Source: Neisseriaceae bacterium (GTDB lineage: Bacteria; Pseudomonadota; Gammaproteobacteria; Burkholderiales; UBA11063). Taken from it: a DNA stretch of 64,000 nt. The DNA is taken from the NCBI GenBank assembly GCA_003963245.1, contig RXJX01000020.1:1-64000 (forward strand), given 5' to 3'. This document shows, piece after piece, positions 54,714 to 63,679 of the stretch (position 1 is the stretch's first letter; the number at the start of each line of letters is the position of its first letter). Below the pieces are notes generated by a model that did not search any database, was not told the origin of the DNA, and worked only from the letters and a program-made list of their open reading frames with translations. A program made the position numbers and the translations under genes.

Positions 54714-55946
54714 ATGGCAACTGATCACTTAGTTTTTGCAAATTCGTTGTGGGTTGCGCTTTCCGCAATGCTGGTGTTACTAATGAATTTCGGTTTAGCA
54801 TTTTTCTATACTGGACTAGTGTCTGGACGCAATGCGCTAAATACGATCAAAATGAGCATCATTACTCTGGGCGTTATTCCAATTGTTTGGTGGGCAATTG
54901 GCTATTCACTGGTGTTCTCTGGGAATGGATCGTTCCTAGGTTCGCTTGATTTAGCTTTTTTGCTGCCAATTAAAATTAATGATGTAGTAAGCGGTACTAA
55001 GGTATTGACTTTGTCATTTATTTGTTTTCAGGCAATGTTTGCCAGCATTGCCCCAGCAATTATTTCTGGTTCGGGTGTCGAGCGACTTAAATTCAGGACT
55101 TATCTGATTTTTATTGTTCTGTGGGTATTACTCGTTTATTGTACTTTGGCACATTCAGTTTGGGACTCACATGGCTGGGCATTTAATTTTGGTGCATTCG
55201 ATTTCGCTGGTGGAGTAGTTGTACATGTTAGCGCTGGATTTTCTGGCTTAGCACTTGCGATGGTTTTAAAACCACGAAAATCTGGAGACCGAGGCGATGG
55301 TAAACACAACTTACCTTTGATGGTCTTAGGTTGTGGGATGCTGTGGTTTGGTTGGTTTGGCTTTAATGCCGGGTCGGCATTAGAGATTTCGCCGATAACA
55401 ATTCAAGCAATTGCAAATACTTTATTTGCGACATCTGCAGCAATGGTAGCATGGGTACTTTGTGACTCATTTCTTGGTAAAGCGCGTACTGTAACTGGTA
55501 TTTGTAATTCTTTAATTATTGGTTTAGTTGCAATTACGCCATCAGCAGGTTATGTAAGTATAGCCTCAGCAATTGCAATTGGTGTTATTTCATCATTACT
55601 TTCTTATGTTCTAACTATTTATTATAATCGTCTAAAACATAAAGTTGATGATTCATTGGATGTATTTACCTGCCACGGTGTACCTGGGTTTTTAGGTGGA
55701 ATTATGGTTGGTATATTTGCTTCGCACGATGTTAATCCGGCTATACCAAGTGGTATACTGTATGGAAATTGGAGCCTTTTGTATAAGCAATGTATGGTTA
55801 CAGTATTATCTGCAGCATTTAGTTTTATTGCTACTTATATTATCTTAGTCGTGCTTCATAAAACTATTGGTATTCGTGTAAGAGAAGAAGATGAACTTGG
55901 CGGTTTGGATATGTCTGAACATGGTGAAAAAGCGTATAATAGTTAG
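54714..55946 (+). CDS. amtB: ammonium transporter
   Basis: 410 residues, eleven helices, trimeric Amt/Rh family. Pore features: Asp and first twin His in 'FDFAGGVVVHVSAGFSGLA', second twin His in 'VFTCHGVPGFLGG', gate phenylalanines in 'FICFQAMFASIAPAI' and 'FGWFGFNAGSALEIS'. It lacks an obvious cleavable signal peptide, as is common outside enterobacteria. A glnK gene, almost always beside amtB, is not adjacent: metA follows 13 bases later, so PII control would need a distant glnK. Position after gltBD links uptake to assimilation. Confidence 0.95.
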   Translation: MATDHLVFANSLWVALSAMLVLLMNFGLAFFYTGLVSGRNALNTIKMSIITLGVIPIVWWAIGYSLVFSGNGSFLGSLDLAFLLPIKINDVVSGTKVLTLSFICFQAMFASIAPAIISGSGVERLKFRTYLIFIVLWVLLVYCTLAHSVWDSHGWAFNFGAFDFAGGVVVHVSAGFSGLALAMVLKPRKSGDRGDGKHNLPLMVLGCGMLWFGWFGFNAGSALEISPITIQAIANTLFATSAAMVAWVLCDSFLGKARTVTGICNSLIIGLVAITPSAGYVSIASAIAIGVISSLLSYVLTIYYNRLKHKVDDSLDVFTCHGVPGFLGGIMVGIFASHDVNPAIPSGILYGNWSLLYKQCMVTVLSAAFSFIATYIILVVLHKTIGIRVREEDELGGLDMSEHGEKAYNS

Positions 55947-55958
55947 AGGAAGTGTTTA

Positions 55959-56891
55959 ATGCCGGTAAAAATACCAAATAATTTACCCGCAACTGATATT
56001 CTTAATGCTGAGAATATCTTTGTTATGACTGAAGAGCGAGCGGCGCATCAGGATATCCGTCCATTAAGAATTGTAATTTTAAATCTTATGCCGAATAAGA
56101 TTGTGACTGAAACGCAAATTTTACGTTTATTGGGAAATACTCCACTGCAAATTGAGATGGTATTTTTACATACCACTAGCCACGAGTCAAAAAATACGGC
56201 CAGTGAGCATCTGGAAACATTTTATACTGATTTTTCAGGGGTAGTTAACAGTAAATTTGATGGCATGATAATTACTGGTGCTCCAGTTGAGCAAATGGAG
56301 TTTACTGATGTCGATTACTGGTCTGAGTTAACCAAGATTATGGAGTGGAGTAAACATAATGTGTTCTCAACTCTGCATATTTGTTGGGGTGCTCAGGCAG
56401 GGTTATTTTACCATTATGGCGTTCCTAAGTATCCATTGCCAAATAAAATGTTTGGCATTTTTCCACATTGGATTAATCAAAAAACTGCTAAATTATTACG
56501 GGGATTTGATGATGAGTTTTGGGTGCCTCATTCACGCCACACTGAAACCAAACGAGAAGATATTGTTAAACATCCTGAATTAGTAATTTTGGCAGAATCA
56601 AGTGAATCTGGAGTTTATTTGATCTCAACTAAAGATTATCGTCAAATATTTATTACCGGACATTCAGAGTATGATCCTCTGACACTTCAAGAAGAGTATC
56701 TGCGTGATGTGAATAAAGGATTAGATATTGACGTACCGCGCCATTATTATCCGAACGATGACCCAACCGCTACACCACGCTCTATTTGGCGTTCACATGC
56801 TAATTTATTATTTGCGAATTGGTTAAATTATTGTGTTTATCAGGAAACTCCATTTAGCTTAAATGATGAGGCATGGTTTGATAGCATATGA
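55959..56891 (+). CDS. metA: homoserine O-acyltransferase, predicted O-acetyltransferase
   Basis: 310 residues of the MetA (HTS) family. Acyl-enzyme Cys142 in '[16 protein letters not shown]' , catalytic His in 'ITGHSEYDP' (~235) and Glu nearby are present. Residue 111 is Glu ('GAPVEQMEF'), counted exactly. In this family Glu111 goes with acetyl-CoA and Gly111 with succinyl-CoA (established for Bacillus and E. coli enzymes), so this MetA should make O-acetylhomoserine despite its name. That is what MetY needs. The stop overlaps the next start (ATGATG). Confidence 0.93.
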   Translation: MPVKIPNNLPATDILNAENIFVMTEERAAHQDIRPLRIVILNLMPNKIVTETQILRLLGNTPLQIEMVFLHTTSHESKNTASEHLETFYTDFSGVVNSKFDGMIITGAPVEQMEFTDVDYWSELTKIMEWSKHNVFSTLHICWGAQAGLFYHYGVPKYPLPNKMFGIFPHWINQKTAKLLRGFDDEFWVPHSRHTETKREDIVKHPELVILAESSESGVYLISTKDYRQIFITGHSEYDPLTLQEEYLRDVNKGLDIDVPRHYYPNDDPTATPRSIWRSHANLLFANWLNYCVYQETPFSLNDEAWFDSI

Positions 56892-57574
56892 TGATAAACC
56901 AAACAGATTTGCAGTTAGCCAAAATATTATGGAACTATCATCGTCGTTTAGATAAACTACCTGATTTAATAAATAGTCATAAGCGTGTCATAATTGGCTT
57001 AGGTAGCTATGATTTACGGGTTGCAGAATATTGTGCAGAATTATACTTACAAGGCTATGCTAGTAAAATTTTATTTAGTGGCAAGTCGGGTAACTGGACT
57101 GTTGGGCGGTGGAATGAAACTGAAGCCGAGGTTTTTGCTAAATGTGCCATAGAATCAGGTGTGCCAGCTTCTGCAATTTTGTTGGAAAAAAATGCAAGTA
57201 ATATTGGTGAGAATATAAAATTCTCTAAAGAGTTATTGTTTACAAAATTAACACATGGTACTGATGAAGCTATTTTAGTAACTAAGCCAAATACTACGCG
57301 CCGTGCATATGCTACATTTATGGTTCATTGGAGCGAGATTAGCCTTACCGTTTCTGCGCCGGATATTAAATTTGAAGAGCTTGCCACTGGTCGTACAACG
57401 AAAGATCTAATTGACGAGTTAGTTGGTGATACTGAACGAATAATTAGCTACCCAGAACAGGGCTATCAAATTACTCAAGAGATTCCTGAGCCTGTAATGC
57501 AAGCATACGTTAAATTAAAATCTGCAGGCTATACTAGTCATTGTCAACCATTACTAACTGGTATGGGCAAATAA
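56888..57574 (+). CDS. YdcF-like DUF218 protein
   Basis: 228 residues, starting four bases inside the metA end, so translation is coupled. DUF218/YdcF fold: '[32 protein letters not shown]', '[34 protein letters not shown]' and '[18 protein letters not shown]'. E. coli YdcF binds S-adenosylmethionine; others of the family act on lipid-linked or vancomycin-related targets, so no fixed reaction can be given. It has no signal peptide or membrane anchor, unlike ElyC/SanA. Coupling with a methionine gene fits a SAM-related role but does not prove it. Confidence 0.8.
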   Translation: MMINQTDLQLAKILWNYHRRLDKLPDLINSHKRVIIGLGSYDLRVAEYCAELYLQGYASKILFSGKSGNWTVGRWNETEAEVFAKCAIESGVPASAILLEKNASNIGENIKFSKELLFTKLTHGTDEAILVTKPNTTRRAYATFMVHWSEISLTVSAPDIKFEELATGRTTKDLIDELVGDTERIISYPEQGYQITQEIPEPVMQAYVKLKSAGYTSHCQPLLTGMGK

Positions 57575-57608
57575 TTACCTTGCAACACTATATTAAAAAG
57601 GTTCTTTA

Positions 57609-58727
57609 ATGAATAATAATACGCAAGATTTATCTTTAAATCGAGCTAAAATCTTAGCTGAGGTTGCCCTAGATGGTAGCGCCTTGAAATTTGCCAGTAA
57701 AGAACTGTGTGCCGATAAACATTTAGTACTCGAAGCAGTCAAACAAAATGGAGTGGCATTATATTATGCCTCTGATGAACTTAAAGCTGATCATGAGGTT
57801 GCAGCAGCAGCAATTGGGCAAAATCCTTTGGCATGGAATTTTGTTAGCCCAGAACTTAAAAATAATCGAGAGTTTATTTTAGAAATGGTTAGTAAGTATG
57901 CAGATTCTTTATATTTTGCTAGCGATGAGTTAAAGTCTGATCGTGAAGTAGTTTTAGCAGCAATTAAGCATGAGCCTCGTTCTTTGGAGTATGCGGCAGC
58001 GGAATTTAAGGCAGATCGTGAATTTGTACTTCAAGCAATTAGACAACGTGGTTCAGCTACTCAATTTATTAAAGATGCATTACGTGCGGATAAAGATTTT
58101 ATGCTGCCAATAGTTAGACAGAATCCTTATATTATGGAATTTGCAAGTAAAGATTTAAAATCTAATCGTGAATTTGTATTATCTGTTGTAACTTTTGCCG
58201 GGCGAGCACTGGCATTTGTTAGTGATGAACTAAAAGCTGATCGGGAAATTGTTTTAGCTGCGATAAAAGAATACCGTTGGGCGTTAGAGTATGCCGCAGA
58301 AAGCATCAAAGATGATAAAGAATTTATTTTGGAAGCTCTCAATTATTCAGGACAAGCTTTTAAGTATGCTTCTGCTCAAGTTAGATGTGATAAAGAAATC
58401 ATTAAAGCGGCAATCAAATTATATTCTTGGGCATTGGAATACGCAGTTGAAAATTTAAGAGCAGATAAGCAATTTATTTTTGAGCTAGTTCAAATAAATC
58501 CGCGTGTTATGCTTTATACTAGTAATTTGCTCAAAGCAGATAAGGGTTTTATGTTACAACTGGTGCATTTAAATGGCGCGTTGTTAGAGTATGCTTCAAG
58601 TGAGTTACAAGCAGATAGGGAAGTAGTTATAGCTGCAGTAAAACAGTCTCGTGGTGCCTTAAAATACGCGGCAATTTATTTACATAGTGATCCGGAAATT
58701 GTCCATAACGTGATGATAAAGTTATAA
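57609..58727 (+). CDS. DUF4116-type repeat protein: thirteen exact 25-residue units
   Basis: 372 residues made almost wholly of 25-residue units of the pattern L-K-A-D-R-E-x-V-L-x-A-I-x-x-x-x-x-A-L-x-Y-A-S-x-E. I count thirteen full units (residues about 33-357) plus partial ones at both ends, without a single insertion or deletion. The type is DUF4116, found in some bacteria, algae and protists. The units should form a helical solenoid, as ankyrin or armadillo proteins do, with a role in binding partners. A two-unit rhythm is visible: units with E(V/I)V..AI alternate with units with EF(V/I)L. No signal peptide or other domain. AAAAGGTTCTTTA precedes the ATG. Function unknown. Confidence 0.82.
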   Translation: MNNNTQDLSLNRAKILAEVALDGSALKFASKELCADKHLVLEAVKQNGVALYYASDELKADHEVAAAAIGQNPLAWNFVSPELKNNREFILEMVSKYADSLYFASDELKSDREVVLAAIKHEPRSLEYAAAEFKADREFVLQAIRQRGSATQFIKDALRADKDFMLPIVRQNPYIMEFASKDLKSNREFVLSVVTFAGRALAFVSDELKADREIVLAAIKEYRWALEYAAESIKDDKEFILEALNYSGQAFKYASAQVRCDKEIIKAAIKLYSWALEYAVENLRADKQFIFELVQINPRVMLYTSNLLKADKGFMLQLVHLNGALLEYASSELQADREVVIAAVKQSRGALKYAAIYLHSDPEIVHNVMIKL

Positions 58728-58773
58728 CTTCTGATATAATACGCTCCTTTAATTGCTTTGTGAATGGATATTA

Positions 58774-59355
58774 ATGGCATCAACTAAAAATCATGATAAT
58801 CTAGTTTGGTTAGATATGGAAATGACTGGACTTAATCCAATGGAAAATGTAGTCTTAGAAGTCGCGGTAGTTATTACAGATAGTGAACTAAATATTTTGG
58901 CTGAATCTGTTAGTTATGCAATTACTCAACCTCCTGAAGAATTAGCTAAGATGGACAAGTGGAATGTTAATACTCATACTAAATCAGGATTGCTGGAGCG
59001 AATTGCAACTAACGGAGTTGCATTAGCTTATGCAGAGAAGGAGCTGTTGAAATTAATCAAAAAATACGTTCACAAAGCTAGCTCACCATTATGTGGTAAC
59101 ACTATTCATCAAGATCGTAAATTTATTGTACGCTATATGCCAGAATTAGAAGAATATCTTCATTATCGCAATATAGATGTTAGCACGATTAAAGAGTTAG
59201 CCAGACGTTGGTATCCCAAAGTTGCCGAAGGGTTTAAAAAGCATAATAAACATGAAGCTTTGGCTGATATTCACGAGTCAATTGAAGAATTGAAGTATTA
59301 TCGTCAACATATCATGTTAGAAAAAAATGTTTCACATTCTCCAGATGAGTCTTAG
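58774..59355 (+). CDS. orn: oligoribonuclease
   Basis: 193 residues from ATG 58774 (an ATG at 58753 is in frame but lacks a ribosome site). DEDDh exonuclease: 'LVWLDMEMTGLNP' (Asp, Glu), 'CGNTIHQDRKFIVRYMP' (Asp) and 'NKHEALADIHESIEELKYY' (His, Asp). It degrades RNA of two to five nucleotides, including pGpG from cyclic-di-GMP turnover, to mononucleotides. Usually essential in gamma- and betaproteobacteria. Single gene; nine bases from the convergent barrel-protein gene. Confidence 0.96.
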   Translation: MASTKNHDNLVWLDMEMTGLNPMENVVLEVAVVITDSELNILAESVSYAITQPPEELAKMDKWNVNTHTKSGLLERIATNGVALAYAEKELLKLIKKYVHKASSPLCGNTIHQDRKFIVRYMPELEEYLHYRNIDVSTIKELARRWYPKVAEGFKKHNKHEALADIHESIEELKYYRQHIMLEKNVSHSPDES

Positions 59356-59363
59356 CTCATATT

Positions 59364-60164
59364 CTAAAATAAAATACCAAACCTTAATCCAAAGGAATTG
59401 ATAATACCATCGTTATTAATGACATTAGATGAATTAGCATCAATATTTGGATAATAAACACTTTGTGGGGCGGCATTTCCTGCAAATTTACTCGAGAATC
59501 CATAATACCCCATCACGGTTAATAATGAATTAATATTGTACTGTATAGATGGTGTTATATTAACCAAATATTGTGAATAATTAACATGGCCTAGACTTGT
59601 ATTGCTATTTGGCAGTACAGATTTATACATTGCATATGAAAATCCAGTATCTAAACCTAGCTTTAATTTCTTTTCAATAACTACATACTCAATATTTGCA
59701 CCAGCTAAAATAGAATAAGATGGATTTTCTAAGATAAATTCTTGCGTACTATCATAGTTATATGCAATTAGCATATTGTTATATGCAAATCCCAAATAAG
59801 GAGTAACATTTAAGGTGTCAAAAATAAATGCATACCCAGCCTTTAGATTTAAGCTACTACCAGAGTGATTTTGGTTAAGGTTGGACAACCCTTGATTATT
59901 ATTTGATAAATCGAAGGTCAATACTGCGCCGGCTGCTGCAGATAGCCATATATTATCATGCAACAATGCAGTAGCATTAATACCAACCATCGAGAACTCG
60001 GCATTATTTTGAATTATAGAATAGTTATATCCAAGAGTCACATTATTATCAAAATAGGTGAATTGGTTAGCCGATTCTGAAGCGAAAATTGAAGAAGGCA
60101 TACTAACTATGAAGAAACAAAAGCATCTTCGGGTAATTTTATTAATGTTCACTTTATAAATCAT
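59364..60164 (-). CDS. outer-membrane beta-barrel protein
   Basis: 266 residues with an N-terminal signal sequence ('RRCFCFFIVSMPSSIFA|SES') and strand-turn repeats rich in Asn, Tyr, Ser and Gly, ending 'SFGLRFGILF' with a terminal Phe. Size fits a 10- to 12-stranded barrel. ATG 60164 overlaps the end of purK by 11 bases; a GTG at 60152 would avoid the overlap, so the start is open. Same strand as purE-purK, probably read from that transcript or from a promoter within purK. Family and substrate unknown. Confidence 0.65.
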   Translation of the reverse strand: MIYKVNINKITRRCFCFFIVSMPSSIFASESANQFTYFDNNVTLGYNYSIIQNNAEFSMVGINATALLHDNIWLSAAAGAVLTFDLSNNNQGLSNLNQNHSGSSLNLKAGYAFIFDTLNVTPYLGFAYNNMLIAYNYDSTQEFILENPSYSILAGANIEYVVIEKKLKLGLDTGFSYAMYKSVLPNSNTSLGHVNYSQYLVNITPSIQYNINSLLTVMGYYGFSSKFAGNAAPQSVYYPNIDANSSNVINNDGIINSFGLRFGILF

Positions 60165-61302
60165 CTATTTTTAACGAATTTTTAAGTTGTTTGATTTGTT
60201 CCTCCAATTTTTTTCTGGAGTCATTACAAATGTTAAGATGTCCCATTTTTCTGCCTGATTTAGCCTGAGTTTTACCATAGAGATATAATTTTGTATCCGG
60301 ATGCTCATTAATCATTATTTCAAATGGATTTAAAGCTGGATCTAACCATACATCACCAAGAAGATTAAGCATTGCACCATTCTTCTTCAATACTGTGCTT
60401 CCAAGGTTTAGACCACAAACTGCACGTAATTGCTGCTCAAATTGTGATGTAAGGGAGGTATCTAAAGTTATATGACCAGAATTATGCGGACGAGGTGCAA
60501 TTTCATTAACCAATAACTTTCCATCAGTTGTAATGAAGAATTCAATTGTTAATAATCCAATATAATCTAATTTTTCTGCTAATAAATGAGCGGCTTGTTC
60601 AGCCTGAATGATCAGCTCTGGCGCAATTGCAGCAGGAATATAACTTATATCCAATATTCCATTGCGATGATGATTCTCAATTACTGGAAATGTATTGCTT
60701 CCAGTTTGATTACGCGCAACAATTACTGATACTTCATGTTGTAATGAAACCATTTTTTCTAAGATACATTCAGGATGTGCCAATTGGATATATGCATCTT
60801 CTAGTTGAGATGCTTGCATTACTTTAACTTGTCCTTTGCCATCATAACCCATAGTTGTAGTTTTTAAAATCGCGGGGAACATTTCTGTTTTTACATTGTG
60901 ACAATCTTGAATATGTGAAATTAAAACAAAACCGGCTGTTAGTAATCCACATGAGCGAAAAAATGATTTTTCTTTACCTCTGTTTTGGGCAATAAGCAGA
61001 CTATTTGCTTGGGGGTAAACTGGTTTGAATTGATTTAAGTAATCCACAGTACTAGCCGGAACATTTTCAAATTCAGTGGTTATTACGTCTGCATGCTGAG
61101 CTAATTCTTCTAATGCTTTCTGGTCATCATATTTTTTACAGATATGAATATCTGCAGCACGTTTTGCAGGGCATAGTGGGTCTGGTTCTAGAACTACAAC
61201 TTTATAACCAAATTGTTTGGCTGCTAATGCTAAGTACATTCCCAATTGTCCACCACCTAAGATACCAATAGTTGCCGGAGGTAAAATCATTGCTTGTTTC
61301 AT
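60154..61302 (-). CDS. purK: 5-(carboxyamino)imidazole ribonucleotide synthase
   Basis: 382 residues, ATP-grasp enzyme that adds bicarbonate to AIR in purine synthesis. 'TIGILGGGQLGMYLALAAKQFGYKVVVLEPDP' opens the Rossmann domain; 'LKTTTMGYDGKGQVKV' is the ATP-binding loop; 'LLTIEFFITTDGKLLVNEIAPRPHNSGHIT' region holds the metal ligands Glu and Asn. It overlaps purE by one base, so the pair is translationally coupled. Confidence 0.96.
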   Translation of the reverse strand: MKQAMILPPATIGILGGGQLGMYLALAAKQFGYKVVVLEPDPLCPAKRAADIHICKKYDDQKALEELAQHADVITTEFENVPASTVDYLNQFKPVYPQANSLLIAQNRGKEKSFFRSCGLLTAGFVLISHIQDCHNVKTEMFPAILKTTTMGYDGKGQVKVMQASQLEDAYIQLAHPECILEKMVSLQHEVSVIVARNQTGSNTFPVIENHHRNGILDISYIPAAIAPELIIQAEQAAHLLAEKLDYIGLLTIEFFITTDGKLLVNEIAPRPHNSGHITLDTSLTSQFEQQLRAVCGLNLGSTVLKKNGAMLNLLGDVWLDPALNPFEIMINEHPDTKLYLYGKTQAKSGRKMGHLNICNDSRKKLEEQIKQLKNSLKIDDL

Positions 61303-61793
61303 TAATCAGCTAGCTCCGGTAAATTCATATTTAACACCATAGCGGTCTGTTCAGAGCGAAATTTATGTAATTTTTCAGCAAGTTTGGGGTTGTTTAAAGC
61401 TAGAATTTGTACAGCTAATAAAGCCGCATTCGTAGCGCCAGCCTCACCAATTGCTAATGTGCCAACTGGAATACCTTTAGGCATTTGAACAATAGAATAG
61501 AGCGAGTCTTGACCTTTGAGATATTTAGATGGTACTGGAACCCCTAATATTGGTACAATTGTTTTGGCAGCAAGCATGCCTGGCAAGTGAGCTGCACCTC
61601 CCGCGCCAGCAATAATTACTTTCAGCCCATGTGTTTCAGCTGCTTCTGCATATTCAAACAATAGATTAGGTGTGCGGTGGGCAGAAACTACTAAAGTTTC
61701 GTAGTTCACACCAAAATCACGCAAAGTTTTAGCAGCGTGTTGCATTATATCCCAATCTGAAGTGCTTCCCATAACTACACCAACTTCAATCAT
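61302..61793 (-). CDS. purE: N5-CAIR mutase (PurE, class I)
   Basis: 163 residues. Class I signatures: '[20 protein letters not shown]', '[15 protein letters not shown]', '[16 protein letters not shown]', '[39 protein letters not shown]' region. It moves the carboxylate from N5 to C4 of CAIR. The start has a strong GGAGGTGGTAA ribosome site. It leads purE-purK; the promoter lies in the 158 bases shared with the divergent permease gene. Confidence 0.96.
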   Translation of the reverse strand: MIEVGVVMGSTSDWDIMQHAAKTLRDFGVNYETLVVSAHRTPNLLFEYAEAAETHGLKVIIAGAGGAAHLPGMLAAKTIVPILGVPVPSKYLKGQDSLYSIVQMPKGIPVGTLAIGEAGATNAALLAVQILALNNPKLAEKLHKFRSEQTAMVLNMNLPELAD

Positions 61794-61951
61794 TTACCAC
61801 CTCCATTAGACTTTTTAAAGGCGAAGTATATCATATTAGGTATTGCTTTTCGCTATTTTGATGCACCGCAATAAGAAATTAATAGTGTACAATAATACTC
61901 TGATAATTAATCTATCTAACAATTATCTATAAATATAACAAAGGAAATAAA

Positions 61952-63547
61952 ATGGAGAGTGTTGCGGTGAGAGATAAAATTGGTCTTCTATCGGTGGTTG
62001 CGATTTCTACCACAGGAATTATTGGTAGTGGTTGGTTATTTAGTGCTTATCTTGGCGCTAAAGTAGCGGGCGCTGCAGTTTATGTATCTTGGATTCTGAC
62101 ATTGATATTTTTTATCTTAATGTCTCTAGTTATTTCTGAAATTGTCTCTATTTTTCCAGTCCGTGGGATTATTGGAAGAATGGGTGCATTATCACATAAT
62201 AAATATTTTGGTGCGATTTTTGCTTTTGCAATTTGGTTAGAGTTAATCGGTAGTATTCCGGGTGAAGCCCAAGCTAGTGTTGAATATTTGGCAAATATTT
62301 CTCCTTGGTTAAGCCATTTGTTAATCAGTAATGGTGCGTTAACCACCGCGGGAATTGCTTTTACAGTTTTATTTTTAGTTGCTTTCTGGATGGCAAATTT
62401 GTTTGGGATTAAGCTTTTTACGCGAATTAATAACTCGATTGCTGTAATTAAAGTATTTTTACCTGCAATAATTGCGCTTATTATCATGGGCGCATCATTT
62501 CATCCGGCTAATTTTACCGCTTATGAGGGTAGTTTTATGCCTTATGGATATAATTCAATCATTCTTGCGATGACTTCTACTGGAATGCTATATTCATTTA
62601 ATGGCTTTCAGCTCTGTGCGTCATTTGCTAGCGAGATAAAAAATCCTGGACGTAATTTACCTTTGGGGATGGTTATTTCTATTATCTTGTGTTTTTTAAT
62701 TTATGTAATTTTGCAGACTTCATTTATCGGTGCTTTGGATACAGCTCAGTTAGCGAACCATGGTTGGTTAAAATTGGATTTTACATCTCCATTTGCACAG
62801 CTTGCGACTTTAGTTGGATTAAACTTCTTGACAGTGGTATTATATGTTGATGCATGTATTTCTCCATCAGGAACTGGTGTAACGTTTGTTGGTAGTGGTT
62901 CACGAGTGCTTTCTTCGATGGCTGCTGAACGTCAAATGCCACAATTTTTTGCTGTTTTGGATAAGAAACATAACTTTGAAAAACGTGCAATTATCTTTAA
63001 TTTTGGAGTTGCTTTAATATTCTTATTTTTATTCCATAGTTGGGCGGTATTAATTAACTTTATTACGGCATTGATAATATTGATGTATATGGTGGTTCCA
63101 ATAACTTTAATAGCATTGCGTCATAGTCATGCTGAAACCTTTCGTAGCTATAAACTACCGTTTGCATTTTTAATTTGTTGTGCGCTATTTGTGATTCAAG
63201 CTATTTTCTTTATCTTTATTGGCGCTAAAGATATGCAGTATCTCACCATAACAATGACTGTCCTAATCGGTGTCTTTTTATCAATTAATGCACACGGAAA
63301 CGATGGCTATACTTTTATGGATATAGTAAAGTTATCGGTACCATTTTTAGCTTTTTTGTGGGCAATAACTATTTTAATTCTCGTTGGTCCAATTAGTTAC
63401 GGTGGTAATGATTATTTAGGTTATGGTGTATTTTATCCGTTATATATTGCGATTTCTGTTTATGCATTTTACTTTTTTACTAATAAAAAATTTGTGGCTA
63501 AGTGTCAGGCTATTCGTCATTTAGATAATGCAAAAATCAATAAGTAA
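61952..63547 (+). CDS. APC-family amino-acid permease, second paralogue
   Basis: 531 residues, about twelve helices plus a short Lys-rich tail. Helix 1 is 'STTGIIGSGWLFSAYLG', nearly the same as in the 23759 gene ('STGGMIGSGWLFSPYYG'); helix 6 is 'MTSTGMLYSFNGFQLCASFASEIKNPGRNLP'. The two proteins share this layout throughout and are paralogues. The ribosome site AAAGGAAATAAA precedes the ATG. It stands alone and divergent from purE. Acidic amino acids are possible substrates by analogy with YveA; not shown. Confidence 0.87.
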   Translation: MESVAVRDKIGLLSVVAISTTGIIGSGWLFSAYLGAKVAGAAVYVSWILTLIFFILMSLVISEIVSIFPVRGIIGRMGALSHNKYFGAIFAFAIWLELIGSIPGEAQASVEYLANISPWLSHLLISNGALTTAGIAFTVLFLVAFWMANLFGIKLFTRINNSIAVIKVFLPAIIALIIMGASFHPANFTAYEGSFMPYGYNSIILAMTSTGMLYSFNGFQLCASFASEIKNPGRNLPLGMVISIILCFLIYVILQTSFIGALDTAQLANHGWLKLDFTSPFAQLATLVGLNFLTVVLYVDACISPSGTGVTFVGSGSRVLSSMAAERQMPQFFAVLDKKHNFEKRAIIFNFGVALIFLFLFHSWAVLINFITALIILMYMVVPITLIALRHSHAETFRSYKLPFAFLICCALFVIQAIFFIFIGAKDMQYLTITMTVLIGVFLSINAHGNDGYTFMDIVKLSVPFLAFLWAITILILVGPISYGGNDYLGYGVFYPLYIAISVYAFYFFTNKKFVAKCQAIRHLDNAKINK

Positions 63548-63561
63548 AAATAGGTTTTAAT

Positions 63562-63624
63562 ACACACTCTGCTCTGGCTTGAAGGATGGTTTTATAGTTC
63601 TTTCAAAGACCATTCGGAGTGTGT
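63562..63624. other. nested inverted repeat overlapping the minC-side promoter
   Basis: ACACACTC (63562-63569) pairs with GAGTGTGT (63617-63624), and inside it ATGGT (63586-63590) with ACCAT (63609-63613). It could end the permease transcript or serve as an operator, since its right arm directly abuts the -10 box of the downstream gene. Confidence 0.5.
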
Positions 63625-63630
63625 TATAAT
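63602..63630 (+). promoter_or_regulatory. promoter for the minC-like gene
   Basis: TTCAAA (63602-63607), 17-base spacer, TATAAT (63625-63630). The leader to the ATG at 63680 is about 45 bases. Confidence 0.5.
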
Positions 63631-63679
63631 TGCGCGTATTAAAATATCACATTTTTTGTAAGGTAAAGCCGTCGAAAGC

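Noticed and set aside
57609..58727. CRISPR-like or satellite DNA repeat
   Set aside because: The repetition is at protein level in a continuous reading frame with divergent codons; there are no near-identical DNA repeats or spacers.
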